This document shows, piece after piece, positions 24,556 through 33,664 of a stretch of DNA of 38,281 bases. Under the pieces are notes generated by a model. That model had not been told where the DNA came from and searched no databases. It saw only the letters and a list, made by a program, of their open reading frames with translations. The stretch covers positions 1 through 38,281 of the forward strand of contig CANCAY010000018.1 in the NCBI GenBank assembly GCA_947374225.1, read 5' to 3'. Source of the DNA: Chitinophagaceae bacterium (GTDB taxonomy: Bacteria > Bacteroidota > Bacteroidia > Chitinophagales > Chitinophagaceae). Position 1 is the stretch's first letter; the number at the start of each line of letters is the position of its first letter. The position numbers and the translations under genes were made by a program.

Positions 24556-25497
24556 ATGGAAATAAAAATTATTAAAAACAGATCAGATATTGGCGCTGGG
24601 ACAAGAGGATCTGATATGGGTGTGGATGCTATAGAAATTGCTGCGATAAATGCAGGAAATGATTTCTTTAATAAACACCTATATGAGGATGTTGAAACGC
24701 ATAATGAAACTATTTATAATAAAAACAATAACGACTTTGCAAAACGCATTGAAAACGTTGTGGAGCAATGCCAAAGAGTTTCCAATGCTGTTCAAGCAAA
24801 CTTAACAGCCGGTTACTTTCCCATTGTTTTATCAGGGGATCATTCATCAGCACTAGGTACATTGAGTGGTATTAAAGCTGCCAATCCGAATAAAACAATG
24901 GGAGTAATATGGCTAGACGCACATGCTGACTTACATTCCCCATATACTTCACCTTCAGGCAATATTCATGGTATGCCATTGGCGGCAGCATTGGGTAATG
25001 ATAATTTAGCTTGTCAAATAAACCATCCCTCTCCTACTACCATTTCACATTGGAATAATCTAAAAAACATTGGAATCAATGGACCTAAGATGCAAGCCAA
25101 ACATTTGATATTTTTTGGACTACGGGATTATGAAACTGCAGAAGCTCAATTAATTGAGGCAGCTGGTATTAAGCATTATAAAGTTGAAGAAGTAAGATTT
25201 AGAACCTTAGCAATCTGTGTGCAAGAAGCTATTGATCAACTTAAAGATTGTGATATTATATACATTTCCTTTGATGTGGATTCAATGGATTGTGATAGCG
25301 TTTCCTATGGTACTGGAACTCCTGTTCCTATTGGCTTCCAAGCCGAAGAAATAATGAAAATAATTGATCAATTTGTTGCAACCAAAAAAGTGTGCTGCAT
25401 AGAATTTACAGAGATCAACCCACTACTTGATAATAAGGGGAATAAAATGGCCGAGACAGCATTTCAAGTTTTAGACCATATTACAAAAACTATATAA
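24556..25497 (+). CDS. rocF: arginase family hydrolase (probable arginase)
   Basis: A 313-residue cytosolic ureohydrolase that most likely converts arginine to ornithine and urea with a dimanganese centre. Metal ligands and signatures: SGDHSSALG (His96), WLDAHADLHSP (Asp121, His123, Asp125) and FDVDSMD (Asp240, Asp242). The substrate loop SPSGNIHGMPLA (132-143) is the arginase form, favouring arginine over agmatine or formimidoylglutamate. The final EFTEINPLLDNKGNKMAETA carries the conserved Glu. Length is normal for the family. Start ATG at 24556, 31 nt after the amidohydrolase. It is convergent with the methyltransferase gene. The symbol is given from the arginase motifs; formimidoylglutamase is less likely. 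Confidence 0.85.
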   Translation: MEIKIIKNRSDIGAGTRGSDMGVDAIEIAAINAGNDFFNKHLYEDVETHNETIYNKNNNDFAKRIENVVEQCQRVSNAVQANLTAGYFPIVLSGDHSSALGTLSGIKAANPNKTMGVIWLDAHADLHSPYTSPSGNIHGMPLAAALGNDNLACQINHPSPTTISHWNNLKNIGINGPKMQAKHLIFFGLRDYETAEAQLIEAAGIKHYKVEEVRFRTLAICVQEAIDQLKDCDIIYISFDVDSMDCDSVSYGTGTPVPIGFQAEEIMKIIDQFVATKKVCCIEFTEINPLLDNKGNKMAETAFQVLDHITKTI

Positions 25498-25510
25498 AAT
25501 AGAAGTACTC

Positions 25511-26137
25511 TTAAATTTTCTGAAGTAGCAAAGTAAGAATTCTAGGGATTTGATTGCGGTCGTCGTTATCAAAAAACTCGTTAATGTTTACTATTGCAAA
25601 TCCATTGTCTGTAGCAGCATTTGTAAAGTCAGAAATATGATGATTGAAACAAGTAACAATCTCCAATCCATTTTCAGTCTCGAATCTAGCTTTTGAACCC
25701 GTATATTGTTTGAAAGGATGTAGTTCTCCAATATAAACATAGCCATCAACTTGTACCGTGTTAGCTAGCTTTTTAAATATAGCATCAAGGTCTTCAATAT
25801 GCTCCAGCATCAAGCTGAAAGTAACTAAATCATATTGATGGTTCACAAAATCCCAGTCCTTGGTAATGTCTGCAATCGCAAAATGAACATGGTCGGACTG
25901 AATTTTGACCTTGGCTTTGGCAAGCATCTCTTCAGACAAATCAATCGCAGTAATTTTATTAGCAATAGTATGAAGCCAAGCTGTATTTTTCCCTGTTCCA
26001 CATCCAATTTCTAAACAATTGGAAAATACGAAATTTGAAAGCGTTGTTTTTAAAGCTAGGGCTTCAACATCTCGCGTTTTATTTTCATTGGTATCATATT
26101 GTTCTGCCCAACTATTATATGCTTTTTTAACGTCCAT
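25511..26137 (-). CDS. class I SAM-dependent methyltransferase
   Basis: A 208-residue cytosolic methyltransferase. Motif I is CLEIGCGTGKNTAWL (41-55), the SAM-binding glycine-rich loop; motif II/III region ITAIDLSEEMLAKAKVKI; motif IV FSLMLEHIEDLDAIFKKLA; the acceptor side ends in LLLQKI. The N-terminal AYNSWAEQYDTNENKTRDVE is typical of UbiE/Methyltransf_11-like proteins. The substrate is unknown. It follows the SDR gene by 25 nt on the minus strand and is convergent with arginase (13-nt gap). Confidence 0.88.
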   Translation of the reverse strand: MDVKKAYNSWAEQYDTNENKTRDVEALALKTTLSNFVFSNCLEIGCGTGKNTAWLHTIANKITAIDLSEEMLAKAKVKIQSDHVHFAIADITKDWDFVNHQYDLVTFSLMLEHIEDLDAIFKKLANTVQVDGYVYIGELHPFKQYTGSKARFETENGLEIVTCFNHHISDFTNAATDNGFAIVNINEFFDNDDRNQIPRILTLLLQKI

Positions 26138-26162
26138 TTTGTTTGCTTCTTATTAAACAAAT

Positions 26163-26861
26163 CTACAACTTAACACTACTCATACCACCATCAACATGGA
26201 AAATTTGCCCAGTAATCCAGGTAGATTTATCAGACAATAAAAATTCGGTCATATTTGCAATATCACTCGCCATGCCAACACGTTTTAAAGGATGTCTTAA
26301 TGCATTGGCTTCTAGTTTCTGCTCACTATTTAATAAGCTAGCCGCCAAAGGCGTATCAGTTAAAGAGGGCGCTATAGAGTTAACTCTAATAGTAGGTGCT
26401 AATTCGGCAGCTAAAGACCTTGTCAATCCCTCAATAGCTCCTTTTGAAATTGCAACTTGAGTATGAAAATTTAAACCCATTTGTACAGCTATGGTTGAAT
26501 ATAAAATTATGGCAGGATTTTTTCCTAATTTCAACTTAGTTAAGGAACTTTGAATCACTTTAATCGCACCAATTACTTGTAAATTAAAGTCGGAAATATA
26601 TTCTTCCGGCTTGATTCTTGCAAAGGGACGAAGGCTAATGGCACCAGGACAATAAACTAAACCATCAATGCTTTCAGGAAGAAAATCTAATGAAATGGAC
26701 TCATCTAGCACATTTAACGGATGGTAGCTAAGATTCGGATTTTCAGAAATTACTTCATGAGAATTATAGGTTGCATAAACCTTATGCCCTGATTGAACTA
26801 ACTGAGCTACAAGTTGTTGCCCAATTCCAGAAGAACCTCCTATTACGAAGTAATTTGACAT
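26163..26861 (-). CDS. SDR family protein lacking the catalytic tyrosine
   Basis: A 232-residue Rossmann-fold short-chain dehydrogenase/reductase-type protein. The frame opens at 26885, but the ATG at 26861 starts directly at the first strand (MSNYFVIGGSSGIGQQL), with the NAD(P) loop GGSSGIG at 8-14. CPGAI replaces the usual NNAG. The active-site region reads YSTIAVQMG, then HTQVAISKGAIEGLTRSLAAE: Ser122 and Lys140 are in place, but the Tyr of YxxxK is Val136. IRVNSIAPSLTDTPLA and GQIFHVDGGMSS complete the family pattern. A clade of SDRs with this substitution is known to me from memory, so it may be a binding rather than a redox protein. It is 25 nt upstream of the methyltransferase gene. 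Confidence 0.87.
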   Translation of the reverse strand: MSNYFVIGGSSGIGQQLVAQLVQSGHKVYATYNSHEVISENPNLSYHPLNVLDESISLDFLPESIDGLVYCPGAISLRPFARIKPEEYISDFNLQVIGAIKVIQSSLTKLKLGKNPAIILYSTIAVQMGLNFHTQVAISKGAIEGLTRSLAAELAPTIRVNSIAPSLTDTPLAASLLNSEQKLEANALRHPLKRVGMASDIANMTEFLLSDKSTWITGQIFHVDGGMSSVKL

Positions 26862-27010
26862 ATTTACAATTTTATACAATAACAACCTAAAGGGATAAAT
26901 TGTTTAAATAAAAGAAAATTAAAATAAAGACTTGAAATAGTACCCTTTTTGCTGAAAGTAGTAGGCAAATAAAAAAGAGGAATAAATACATTGAAAAATA
27001 TAAAAATACC

Positions 27011-29719
27011 ATGATAAAGAAAATTATTTTATACGCATTTGGGGTAATATTATTATCTATTATGGCTTCATTGCTAATAGCCAGATTATATAAAAAAGAA
27101 ATAAAGCAGGCGGTTATTAAAATAGCGAATGATAATTTATCGGCAAAATTCAATTTTGAAGACGCTAGTTTAAATTTTATAACTGGCTTTCCCAGAATGA
27201 CCGTAAATGTTGAAGGAATTAAAATTGTAGGGAAAAATGAATTTGAGAAAGACACTTTAGCGAATATTGAAAACCTGAAATTAGAAATAAACTTATATTC
27301 CTATTTGTTTAATGACAAAATTGAAATTGAAAAAATCATTCTAAAAAAAGCAAAATGTAATTTAATTGTCCTGCAGAATGGTAAAGAAAACTGGAATATT
27401 TTAATTACAGATACTACAGCAAAGAAAGAAAAGCCAAAAAAAGTATTCGAATTAGTATTGAAGCATTATAAAATTATAGAGTCAGACATCTCCTATAATG
27501 ACCATATGCGTTCATTTTTAACCATAATGACAAATATAAACCATGAGGGGTCAGGAGATTTTTCCAAAGAGGTTTTTTCATTAAAAACAGCTACCAGCGT
27601 AGAACAATTAAGTTTAAAATATTTAGGGAATACTTATTTGTCTGAAGTAGCCGCAAAATTGGAAGCGCCAATACAGATGGATTTTTCAAAAATGCAGTTT
27701 TCGTTTAAAAACAATGACTTACTTCTTAATGAATTACCAATTCACTTTGATGCCTGGATTGCAATGCCAGATAGCAATATTGACATGGATATCAAGTTCA
27801 ACGCAGAAAAGTCTCCATTGAAAGATTTTTTATCTTTAATACCAGTCCTATATAAAAACTCATTTAAGGACTTGACAGCTTCCGGAAAATTGACACTCAA
27901 CGGGTATATGAAAGGTATTATGACAGATGCAGCCAATCCTGCATTCGGTCTTGCCATTTTAGTGGAACAAGGCGCTTTTAAATATGCAAACCTACCTGTA
28001 GGCGTAAAAGGAATTTCCATGAATTTTAAATTGGATAATTCTGACGGTATTTTAGACCATACTGTTATAGGATTAAATGACTTAAAAATGTCTTTAAATA
28101 ATAAACCATTCAATGCCAATTTGATAATTAAAAATCCTGAATCAAACCCATATGTCAAAGGATATATGAACGGAATAGTTGACCTGTCGGACATTAAGAA
28201 GTTGATACCGGAACTTAAAATGCAAATAAATGGTATAATTAAAGCTAATATTCAATTAGACGGAACTGTGAACGAATTTAAGAAAGGAAAAGGCCAAGCA
28301 AAGGGTGATTTTACCCTTACCAATATGGTATATAAAAATGAAAAGGATGGAAATGATATAAAGATACCAAGCGCTACATTTTTAGTTACTTCAAAAAAAT
28401 TACTTGTTAGCTCCTTTATTGCAAATGTTAATAGTAGTGATTTTAATATAACAGGGGGATTAGAAAATTACCTTCTTTATTTTCTTAAAAATGAACCACT
28501 CGTGGGGAATCTTGACCTGCAATCTAAAATGATTGATTTAAATGAATTAATGCACCTAACAACTACAAGTAAAGATACAAGCATCTCAGATTTTAGCTTG
28601 CCAAATAATATCAAATTTGATTTTAATGCAGCCATTGAAAAAATAAAGTACAAAGACTGGACACTGACCAACGCTGCTGGCGGATTGTCATTTTTAGACC
28701 AAAAAGTAATAGTAAATAAATTAAAATTCAACTTGCTAGATGCAGCATTCAACGCTACTGGATTTTATAGTAAAAAAGATAAAGAAACTCCTAAAATGGA
28801 CATCAATTTTGATATCCAGCATTTAAATATCAATACCGCTTATCGTAATTTTACAATTATACAAAAATACTTGCCAATTATAGAATCCGCAAAAGGGGAA
28901 ATAAATACTAATGTGAAATTTAGTTCTGACTTATCAAATGGTTTTGCGCCACAAATGAATACTGTTAATAGCGAAGGAGATATTTATCTAAATAATGTAA
29001 ATATATCGGGATCGGAAACACTTAATAAAATAGCATCCCTTGTAAAATTTGAGCAATTAAAAAATCTTGAAATAAAACCTGCACACTTAAGCTATACTAT
29101 ATCAAAGGGCAGATTTATTGTAAAGCCCTTCGACATCACAACAAACTTTACAAAGTTAAATATAAAAGGTTCTAACGGGATTGATAAAAGTTTGGACTAT
29201 CAAGTTGAAATGGATCTTCCAAAACAAGCAACAAGTAATGGGTTAAGTGAGGCAGTAAATAAAGAGTTGGCTAAAGTAAATCCCAACTTCAATATTGATA
29301 AATTCACAAAAGCTTTAAGGGTATTAATTTTAATAAATGGAAACATAACGAGTCCACAAATTAATCTACGTATTAAAACCAATATTGGTGGTTCAGAAGG
29401 AATTGCAGAAACTGCAATTAATCAAGCAAAAGAGGCTGTTACTGTTGAAATTAAAAAGCAGGTGAACACTAAAATAGAAGACGCTCAAAGACAAGCGGAT
29501 GTAATTATAAATGAAGCACAAGCGTTTTCTGAAAGAATTCGACAAGAAGCCTACGCCAAAGCAGACAAGATTGTGGAAGAAGCTAAAAATCCATTTGCAC
29601 AAATTGGTGCAAAATTAATAGCAGACAAAATAAAAAAAGAAGCCGATAAGAAATCCGCTCAAATAATAGCAGACGCTAAGGCGAAAGCAGATTCTATATT
29701 AATTAACGCAAAACAATAA
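27011..29719 (+). CDS. AsmA-like inner-membrane protein with C-terminal coiled coil
   Basis: A 902-residue protein. The N-terminal membrane anchor (MIKKIILYAFGVILLSIMASLLIARLYKK is split as MIKKIILYAFGVILLS and IMASLLIARLYKK) is followed by a long periplasmic AsmA-type repeated beta-groove region: NFEDASLNFITGFPRMTVNVEGI, IENLKLEINLYSYL, and a C-terminal AsmA_2 part with GEINTNVKFSSDLSNGF and LEIKPAHLSYTISKGRF. AsmA-like proteins bridge the periplasm and move phospholipids to the outer membrane. The last 90 residues are a Lys/Ala/Glu-rich coiled coil (IEDAQRQADVIINEAQAF, KIKKEADKKSAQIIADAKA), a frequent extension in Bacteroidota homologues. The M48 peptidase gene starts 6 nt later. Confidence 0.85.
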   Translation: MIKKIILYAFGVILLSIMASLLIARLYKKEIKQAVIKIANDNLSAKFNFEDASLNFITGFPRMTVNVEGIKIVGKNEFEKDTLANIENLKLEINLYSYLFNDKIEIEKIILKKAKCNLIVLQNGKENWNILITDTTAKKEKPKKVFELVLKHYKIIESDISYNDHMRSFLTIMTNINHEGSGDFSKEVFSLKTATSVEQLSLKYLGNTYLSEVAAKLEAPIQMDFSKMQFSFKNNDLLLNELPIHFDAWIAMPDSNIDMDIKFNAEKSPLKDFLSLIPVLYKNSFKDLTASGKLTLNGYMKGIMTDAANPAFGLAILVEQGAFKYANLPVGVKGISMNFKLDNSDGILDHTVIGLNDLKMSLNNKPFNANLIIKNPESNPYVKGYMNGIVDLSDIKKLIPELKMQINGIIKANIQLDGTVNEFKKGKGQAKGDFTLTNMVYKNEKDGNDIKIPSATFLVTSKKLLVSSFIANVNSSDFNITGGLENYLLYFLKNEPLVGNLDLQSKMIDLNELMHLTTTSKDTSISDFSLPNNIKFDFNAAIEKIKYKDWTLTNAAGGLSFLDQKVIVNKLKFNLLDAAFNATGFYSKKDKETPKMDINFDIQHLNINTAYRNFTIIQKYLPIIESAKGEINTNVKFSSDLSNGFAPQMNTVNSEGDIYLNNVNISGSETLNKIASLVKFEQLKNLEIKPAHLSYTISKGRFIVKPFDITTNFTKLNIKGSNGIDKSLDYQVEMDLPKQATSNGLSEAVNKELAKVNPNFNIDKFTKALRVLILINGNITSPQINLRIKTNIGGSEGIAETAINQAKEAVTVEIKKQVNTKIEDAQRQADVIINEAQAFSERIRQEAYAKADKIVEEAKNPFAQIGAKLIADKIKKEADKKSAQIIADAKAKADSILINAKQ

Positions 29720-29725
29720 AATAAA

Positions 29726-30547
29726 ATGAAAAAAATAAGTAAAAAAAATAAATTACAGGCTGCATTTTTTTTATCACTGGCTGTATTATTTATCTCTTGC
29801 TCCACAAACACTTTAACAGGGAAAAGTCAGCTTTCATTAGTTTCAGAAAACGAATTACAATCATTGTCTGCAGGACAGTATACTGACTTTATTAAAGCTC
29901 ATACTGTTATTGCTCCCGCAAAGGACTCAAGAGCCTTAATGGTTCAAAGAGTAGGCACTAAAATTGCAGCAGCAGTTGAAACATACTATGCAGAGAAAAA
30001 CAATAAAGCAGCACTTAGTGGATTCGCATGGGAATATAATTTAGTGTTAGACAGTGCTATAAATGCATGGTGTATGCCAGGGGGTAAAATTGTAGTATAT
30101 ACAGGCATTCTACCTTATACAATAAACGAAAACGCGTTAGCCGTAGTAATAGGTCATGAAGTTTCTCACGCACTATTACAACATGGTAATCAAAGAATGA
30201 GCGAATCTATGATTCAACAATTAGGTGGCGTTGCATTGTCAACTGCAATAGCTAAAAAACCAGCCGAAACTCAAGACCTATTTATGAAAGCATATGGAGT
30301 CGGAACTGAATTAGGTGTAATGCTTCCGTTCTCAAGAAAACAAGAATTGGAAGCAGACAGATTTGGATTAATATGGGCAGCCATTGCAGGGTATGACCCC
30401 AATGAAGCAATTGCATTTTGGGGGAGAATGCAAAAAGCTTCATCTGGACAAAAACCACCAGAATTTTTAAGCACACACCCTTCAGATGAAACGAGAATTG
30501 AAAAAATTAAAACCTATTTGCCAGAAGCGATGACCTATAAAAAGTAG
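29726..30547 (+). CDS. M48 family metallopeptidase lipoprotein
   Basis: A 273-residue zinc metallopeptidase. Lipobox LFISC with Cys25, so probably anchored to the periplasmic face of a membrane. After NTLTGKSQLSLVSENEL, a motif shared with BepA/LoiP-type M48 proteins, the catalytic helix is VIGHEVSHALLQHG (HExxH, His144-His148), with the third zinc ligand Glu207 in ELEADRFG. A C-terminal TPR is absent; the protein ends FLSTHPSDETRIEKIKTYLPEA, the M48 C-terminal motif. Likely role: quality control of outer-membrane proteins or lipoprotein assembly (family knowledge). It is co-transcribed with the AsmA-like gene (6-nt gap). A stop-free in-frame run continues for 65 codons after its stop. Confidence 0.93.
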   Translation: MKKISKKNKLQAAFFLSLAVLFISCSTNTLTGKSQLSLVSENELQSLSAGQYTDFIKAHTVIAPAKDSRALMVQRVGTKIAAAVETYYAEKNNKAALSGFAWEYNLVLDSAINAWCMPGGKIVVYTGILPYTINENALAVVIGHEVSHALLQHGNQRMSESMIQQLGGVALSTAIAKKPAETQDLFMKAYGVGTELGVMLPFSRKQELEADRFGLIWAAIAGYDPNEAIAFWGRMQKASSGQKPPEFLSTHPSDETRIEKIKTYLPEAMTYKK

Positions 30548-30681
30548 AATAATATAATTGACAAGAATCAAATACAATTTGCACTGTCGTCATTGGAGAC
30601 TGTAAAATGGGATTGTACTTTTACTTCAGATTATTCGGACATTATTGTTTTAAACAGCAATAAACTGTATATATCTATTCG

Positions 30682-30712
30682 GGGCAAGTTTGCAAGAGCT
30701 TGCCCTGTTTTT
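30682..30712 (+). terminator. intrinsic terminator downstream of the M48 peptidase gene
   Basis: Seven-bp GC-rich stem (GGGCAAG at 30682-30688 with CTTGCCC at 30699-30705), a 10-nt loop, then TGTTTTT. It sits 135 bases after the M48 stop and 20 bases before the next lipoprotein gene, which therefore needs its own promoter or readthrough. Confidence 0.7.
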
Positions 30713-30731
30713 ATCTTACAAAACCATTGTT

Positions 30732-31364
30732 ATGAATACAACTAAGATTTTACCAATATTATTGCTTCTATTAGTGTTGTCTGCCTGTACTAGCTCTAAA
30801 ATTACCAATACCTGGCTTTCTCAAAAAGCACCTATTCAGCAATATAAAAAAATATTAGTAGTCGGAATTAATGGGACTGAAACTTGGGGGTCAAAAGAGA
30901 AAATGGAAAGAGAATTGGTAGACAGACTAAGAGAGAAGGGGCAAAATGCAGCATCTGCAGCTGATTCGTATGGCCCTAAAGCATTTAGAAACTTAAGCGA
31001 GGATACTGTTATTAAAAAACTAGAGGGCACTGGAGTAGACGCTGTATTGACAATTGTACTTCTTAATAAAACAAAAGAAAAATATTATGTTCCTGCTCGT
31101 GTTTATTATTCCCCCTATATAATGTATCATCATCATTTCTGGGGTTATTATAATACAATGACTACTCGTATATATTCTCCAGGATACTACACATATGACA
31201 AAAAATATTTCTGGGAAAGTAACTTATACGACATGAATACAAAAGAGTTAATCTATTCAGTACAAACAGAATCCTTCAATCCTAATTCATCCGAGCAATT
31301 AGCACATGAGTATAGTGATCTAATTATAAATAATATGTCGAAAAATAAAGTAATCAACTTTTAG
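30732..31364 (+). CDS. DUF4136-like lipoprotein
   Basis: A 210-residue lipoprotein. The open frame begins with a TTG at 30690 inside the terminator hairpin, so the ATG at 30732 is preferred; it gives the signal MNTTKILPILLLLLVLSAC with Cys19 as the lipidated residue. Following residues KITNTWLSQKAPIQQYKKILVVGING, EKMERELVDRLREKG and GVDAVLTIVLLNKT form the alternating strand/helix pattern of DUF4136-type proteins, whose role is unknown. A Tyr/His-rich stretch (YYSPYIMYHHHFWGYYN) lies in the middle. It is convergent with a GNAT gene (48-nt gap). Confidence 0.75.
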   Translation: MNTTKILPILLLLLVLSACTSSKITNTWLSQKAPIQQYKKILVVGINGTETWGSKEKMERELVDRLREKGQNAASAADSYGPKAFRNLSEDTVIKKLEGTGVDAVLTIVLLNKTKEKYYVPARVYYSPYIMYHHHFWGYYNTMTTRIYSPGYYTYDKKYFWESNLYDMNTKELIYSVQTESFNPNSSEQLAHEYSDLIINNMSKNKVINF

Positions 31365-31412
31365 AGGAGTTTTCAATAATCAAATTATCTAAATTAAAAA
31401 ATACACCTTAAA

Positions 31413-31904
31413 TTATAGCATACACTGCATTTGAATATCTGCTCTTTCGTAAGGCGATGAACGGCCTTCTACTTTTGTAAAGCCGAGTTTATAATACATA
31501 TTAATAGCAGGGGCTAATATAGTATTACTCTCTAAAAAAATACATTTAGCCCCAAGTGATCTTGCTTTATCTAATATAGCATTGCCAAGTAACCATCCAA
31601 TTTTTTTGCCCTGCGCTTTAGGAGCTACGGCCATTTTGGCTAATTCATACTCATATTGCTCATCATTCATCTTGATTAAAGCACAAACACCAACTGGCTC
31701 CTCATCTAAAAGAGCCACTAAAATATGTCCACCTTTTTCTAAGATATAGGTATCTGGATTATCTAAAGCTTTAAAATCAGCCTCTTCCATTTTAAAATAC
31801 TTTGAAATCCACTCAACGTTAAGTGAGCGAAAAGCATGCTGATACTTTTCTTCATAATCAACTATGGAGACGTCAGTTACATTATTGCTTTTTTGATCAT
31901 TCAT
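31413..31904 (-). CDS. GNAT family N-acetyltransferase
   Basis: A 163-residue cytosolic acyl-CoA-dependent acetyltransferase. The acetyl-CoA-binding motif A is visible as KMAVAPKAQGKKIGWLLGNAILDKA (split: KMAVAPKAQGKKIGW and LLGNAILDKA), and motif B as FLESNTILAPAINMYYKLGFTKVEG. The N-terminal VDYEEKYQHAFRSLNVEWI is typical of one GNAT subgroup with MarR-linked homologues. The substrate is unknown. Last gene of a minus-strand trio with the DCC protein (50-nt gap) and another GNAT. Confidence 0.87.
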   Translation of the reverse strand: MNDQKSNNVTDVSIVDYEEKYQHAFRSLNVEWISKYFKMEEADFKALDNPDTYILEKGGHILVALLDEEPVGVCALIKMNDEQYEYELAKMAVAPKAQGKKIGWLLGNAILDKARSLGAKCIFLESNTILAPAINMYYKLGFTKVEGRSSPYERADIQMQCML

Positions 31905-31954
31905 AAAGTAGTTTCAATTATTGAATTCAAATTTAAGATTTTAACTATAATTAG

Positions 31955-32353
31955 TTATAAAAATCTAGCCTTAATATTGTTATCTGGTATCCTGCATTCC
32001 TTTCTCTTTCCAAATATCTTATACCTGTTATTTGCAACCATATCATATAAGGAGTTTCTTAAAAATCTAGGTAAATACTTGAAAAGTATAAAAATACGAG
32101 GCCACCCAGTAAGTAATTGACAAATATGTATAACAGCATCCATCTTAAAGTAAGCCTGATCTCCTTGAATAAGTACAATTGAATTCATATCGCCTTCTCC
32201 AATATTACACTTCTCCAATAATGCTATACCAATTTCTGATTGTTGTGCAGCAAATTTAAACATAGCCTTCTCGTCATGTTTGATAACTATATTAACAGCT
32301 GAATTACAGAAATTACAAACCCCGTCAAATAAAATTATGTTACTCTCTTTCAA
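31955..32353 (-). CDS. DCC family thiol-disulfide oxidoreductase-like protein (DUF393)
   Basis: A 132-residue protein of the DCC1/DUF393 family, named for the DxxCxxC motif: FDGVCNFCNSAV (Asp10, Cys13, Cys16). The motif is followed by FKFAAQQSEIG, GDQAYFKMDAVIHICQLLTGWPRI and LPRFLRNSLYDMVANNRYKIFGKR, the family's conserved C-terminal YxxxxxNRY-F segment. A redox role has been suggested but not established. It lies 18 nt downstream of the second GNAT gene and is probably co-transcribed. Confidence 0.88.
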   Translation of the reverse strand: MKESNIILFDGVCNFCNSAVNIVIKHDEKAMFKFAAQQSEIGIALLEKCNIGEGDMNSIVLIQGDQAYFKMDAVIHICQLLTGWPRIFILFKYLPRFLRNSLYDMVANNRYKIFGKRKECRIPDNNIKARFL

Positions 32354-32371
32354 GATATAATCGATTTAATA

Positions 32372-32917
32372 TTACAAGGTACACTTTAAAATATACATCC
32401 CTCTATATTCAGGCTTCATTAGTGTGAAAATTTCACCTGGAAGGCGATACTCTCCAATAATTTCAAAACCAAGTTTTTTATAGAATGACAAAGCCTTGTC
32501 TGCACTATCCATCGCCTTTAATTGTATTGATTTTTTGTTATACTGTTTGGCGACATCAAACACATGTTTCATCATAGCGGTACCAATATTATTTTGAATC
32601 ATTTTAATGTCAATATAAATACGCTCTAGCTCCATCACTTCTTCTTGTATTTCACCATTTGATTTCGCATTGATATTGATCTTTAAATAACCAACTGCAT
32701 CCGATTCTTGATATACTATAAAGTGTATGTTATTGGGGTCTAAGATTTCTTGCTCTATTTTCTTAACAGGATACGCATATTCATTAATATACCATTCAAC
32801 ACCACCCTCGATCCATAAATATGGATAATGTGGAATATAGATTTTCTTCGCCAAGTCACTAAGAAATAACGCATCTGATGGCTCAATTTGTTTAAACATT
32901 ATAGACTCGGACTGCAT
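32372..32917 (-). CDS. GNAT family N-acetyltransferase
   Basis: A 181-residue acetyltransferase. The frame begins at 32947; the ATG at 32917 (MQSESIMFKQIEPSDALF) or at 32899 (MFKQIEP) is more natural because the GNAT fold begins with FKQIEPSDALFLSDLAKK. The acetyl-CoA site reads LERIYIDIKMIQNNIGTAMMKHVFDVA, the Q/RxxGxG/A motif A with Asn in place of the usual basic residue, and motif B SADKALSFYKKLGFEIIGEYR. It resembles the spermidine/GNAT group that acts on small amines, but the substrate is unknown. It opens the minus-strand trio. Confidence 0.87.
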   Translation of the reverse strand: MQSESIMFKQIEPSDALFLSDLAKKIYIPHYPYLWIEGGVEWYINEYAYPVKKIEQEILDPNNIHFIVYQESDAVGYLKININAKSNGEIQEEVMELERIYIDIKMIQNNIGTAMMKHVFDVAKQYNKKSIQLKAMDSADKALSFYKKLGFEIIGEYRLPGEIFTLMKPEYRGMYILKCTL

Positions 32918-33135
32918 ATTAATTAATTTGAATTTTTTACTTATCAAGGTGATGCAATATACACAACTGCTGTATAAAATTCAATAATACTGTCATTAAT
33001 ACATGACTTACTCATTTTAGTATTAACCAAAATCAATGTGTGGCTATAATTTCACTGTCCATTATCAATACTTGAAATAGTTAATGTGTAGAAGGCTTCA
33101 AATAGCAACTATAACATATAAAAAATATAAATCGA

Positions 33136-33663
33136 ATGAGCAATAAACTTAAAATACTAATTAGCACGACGGCTTGTATATGCTTTGTATTGGTTACTAA
33201 TGCACAAAACATAACCGCATATACCTTAGGATGCATTGGAAATATGGGAGACAATACCCTACTATATAGCGGATCTATTCAATTAAAAGCGACAGATTGT
33301 TTATCAATAGAAAATGGGGTTAAGGCTATGAAAATTTCAAATACAGGAGTTTTCAAGAACTATTGCGAAGTAGAATATGACAAAAATTACATGACCACAC
33401 TTTTAGCAAGCCCCAATCCTATTTCAACATTTACCATTATAAAAATGACGGAGCCTCTTTATATTGAAACAGATGAAAAAGTATTAATACAAATTTTCAA
33501 TTCAAACGGTTCTATAATAAGCGAATCTAGCACTTCCTTAAATACATTAAAAACAGGCTATTTAGTTCAGTTAAATGATCAGCCAAATAATGGCGTTTAT
33601 TTTTTAAAGGCATCATCACCAGCCATGACATTTAAGCCCTTAACACTTTTTAAACAACGATAA
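33136..33663 (+). CDS. short secreted protein with type IX-like C-terminal sorting domain
   Basis: A 175-residue exported protein. Signal peptide about residues 1-23 (ISTTACICFVLVTNAQ near its end). Residues 24-85 are an unassigned cargo with four Cys, beginning NITAYTLGCIGNMGDN. From about 90, SPNPISTFTIIKM, VLIQIFNSNGSIISES, YLVQLNDQPNNGVYFLKASS and the final KPLTLFKQR match the pattern of the type A C-terminal domain used by the Bacteroidota type IX secretion system. It is the first gene of a pair: the giant fibre gene starts one base after its stop. Family assignment is by pattern only; the short cargo is unusual. Confidence 0.75.
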   Translation: MSNKLKILISTTACICFVLVTNAQNITAYTLGCIGNMGDNTLLYSGSIQLKATDCLSIENGVKAMKISNTGVFKNYCEVEYDKNYMTTLLASPNPISTFTIIKMTEPLYIETDEKVLIQIFNSNGSIISESSTSLNTLKTGYLVQLNDQPNNGVYFLKASSPAMTFKPLTLFKQR

Positions 33664-33664
33664 A

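Noticed and set aside
30548..30745. Stop-free 65-codon run in frame after the M48 stop, suggesting readthrough or a broken longer gene
   Set aside because: The M48 protein already ends at the usual family motif, an intrinsic terminator hairpin lies within the run, and the translation shows no recognisable domain.
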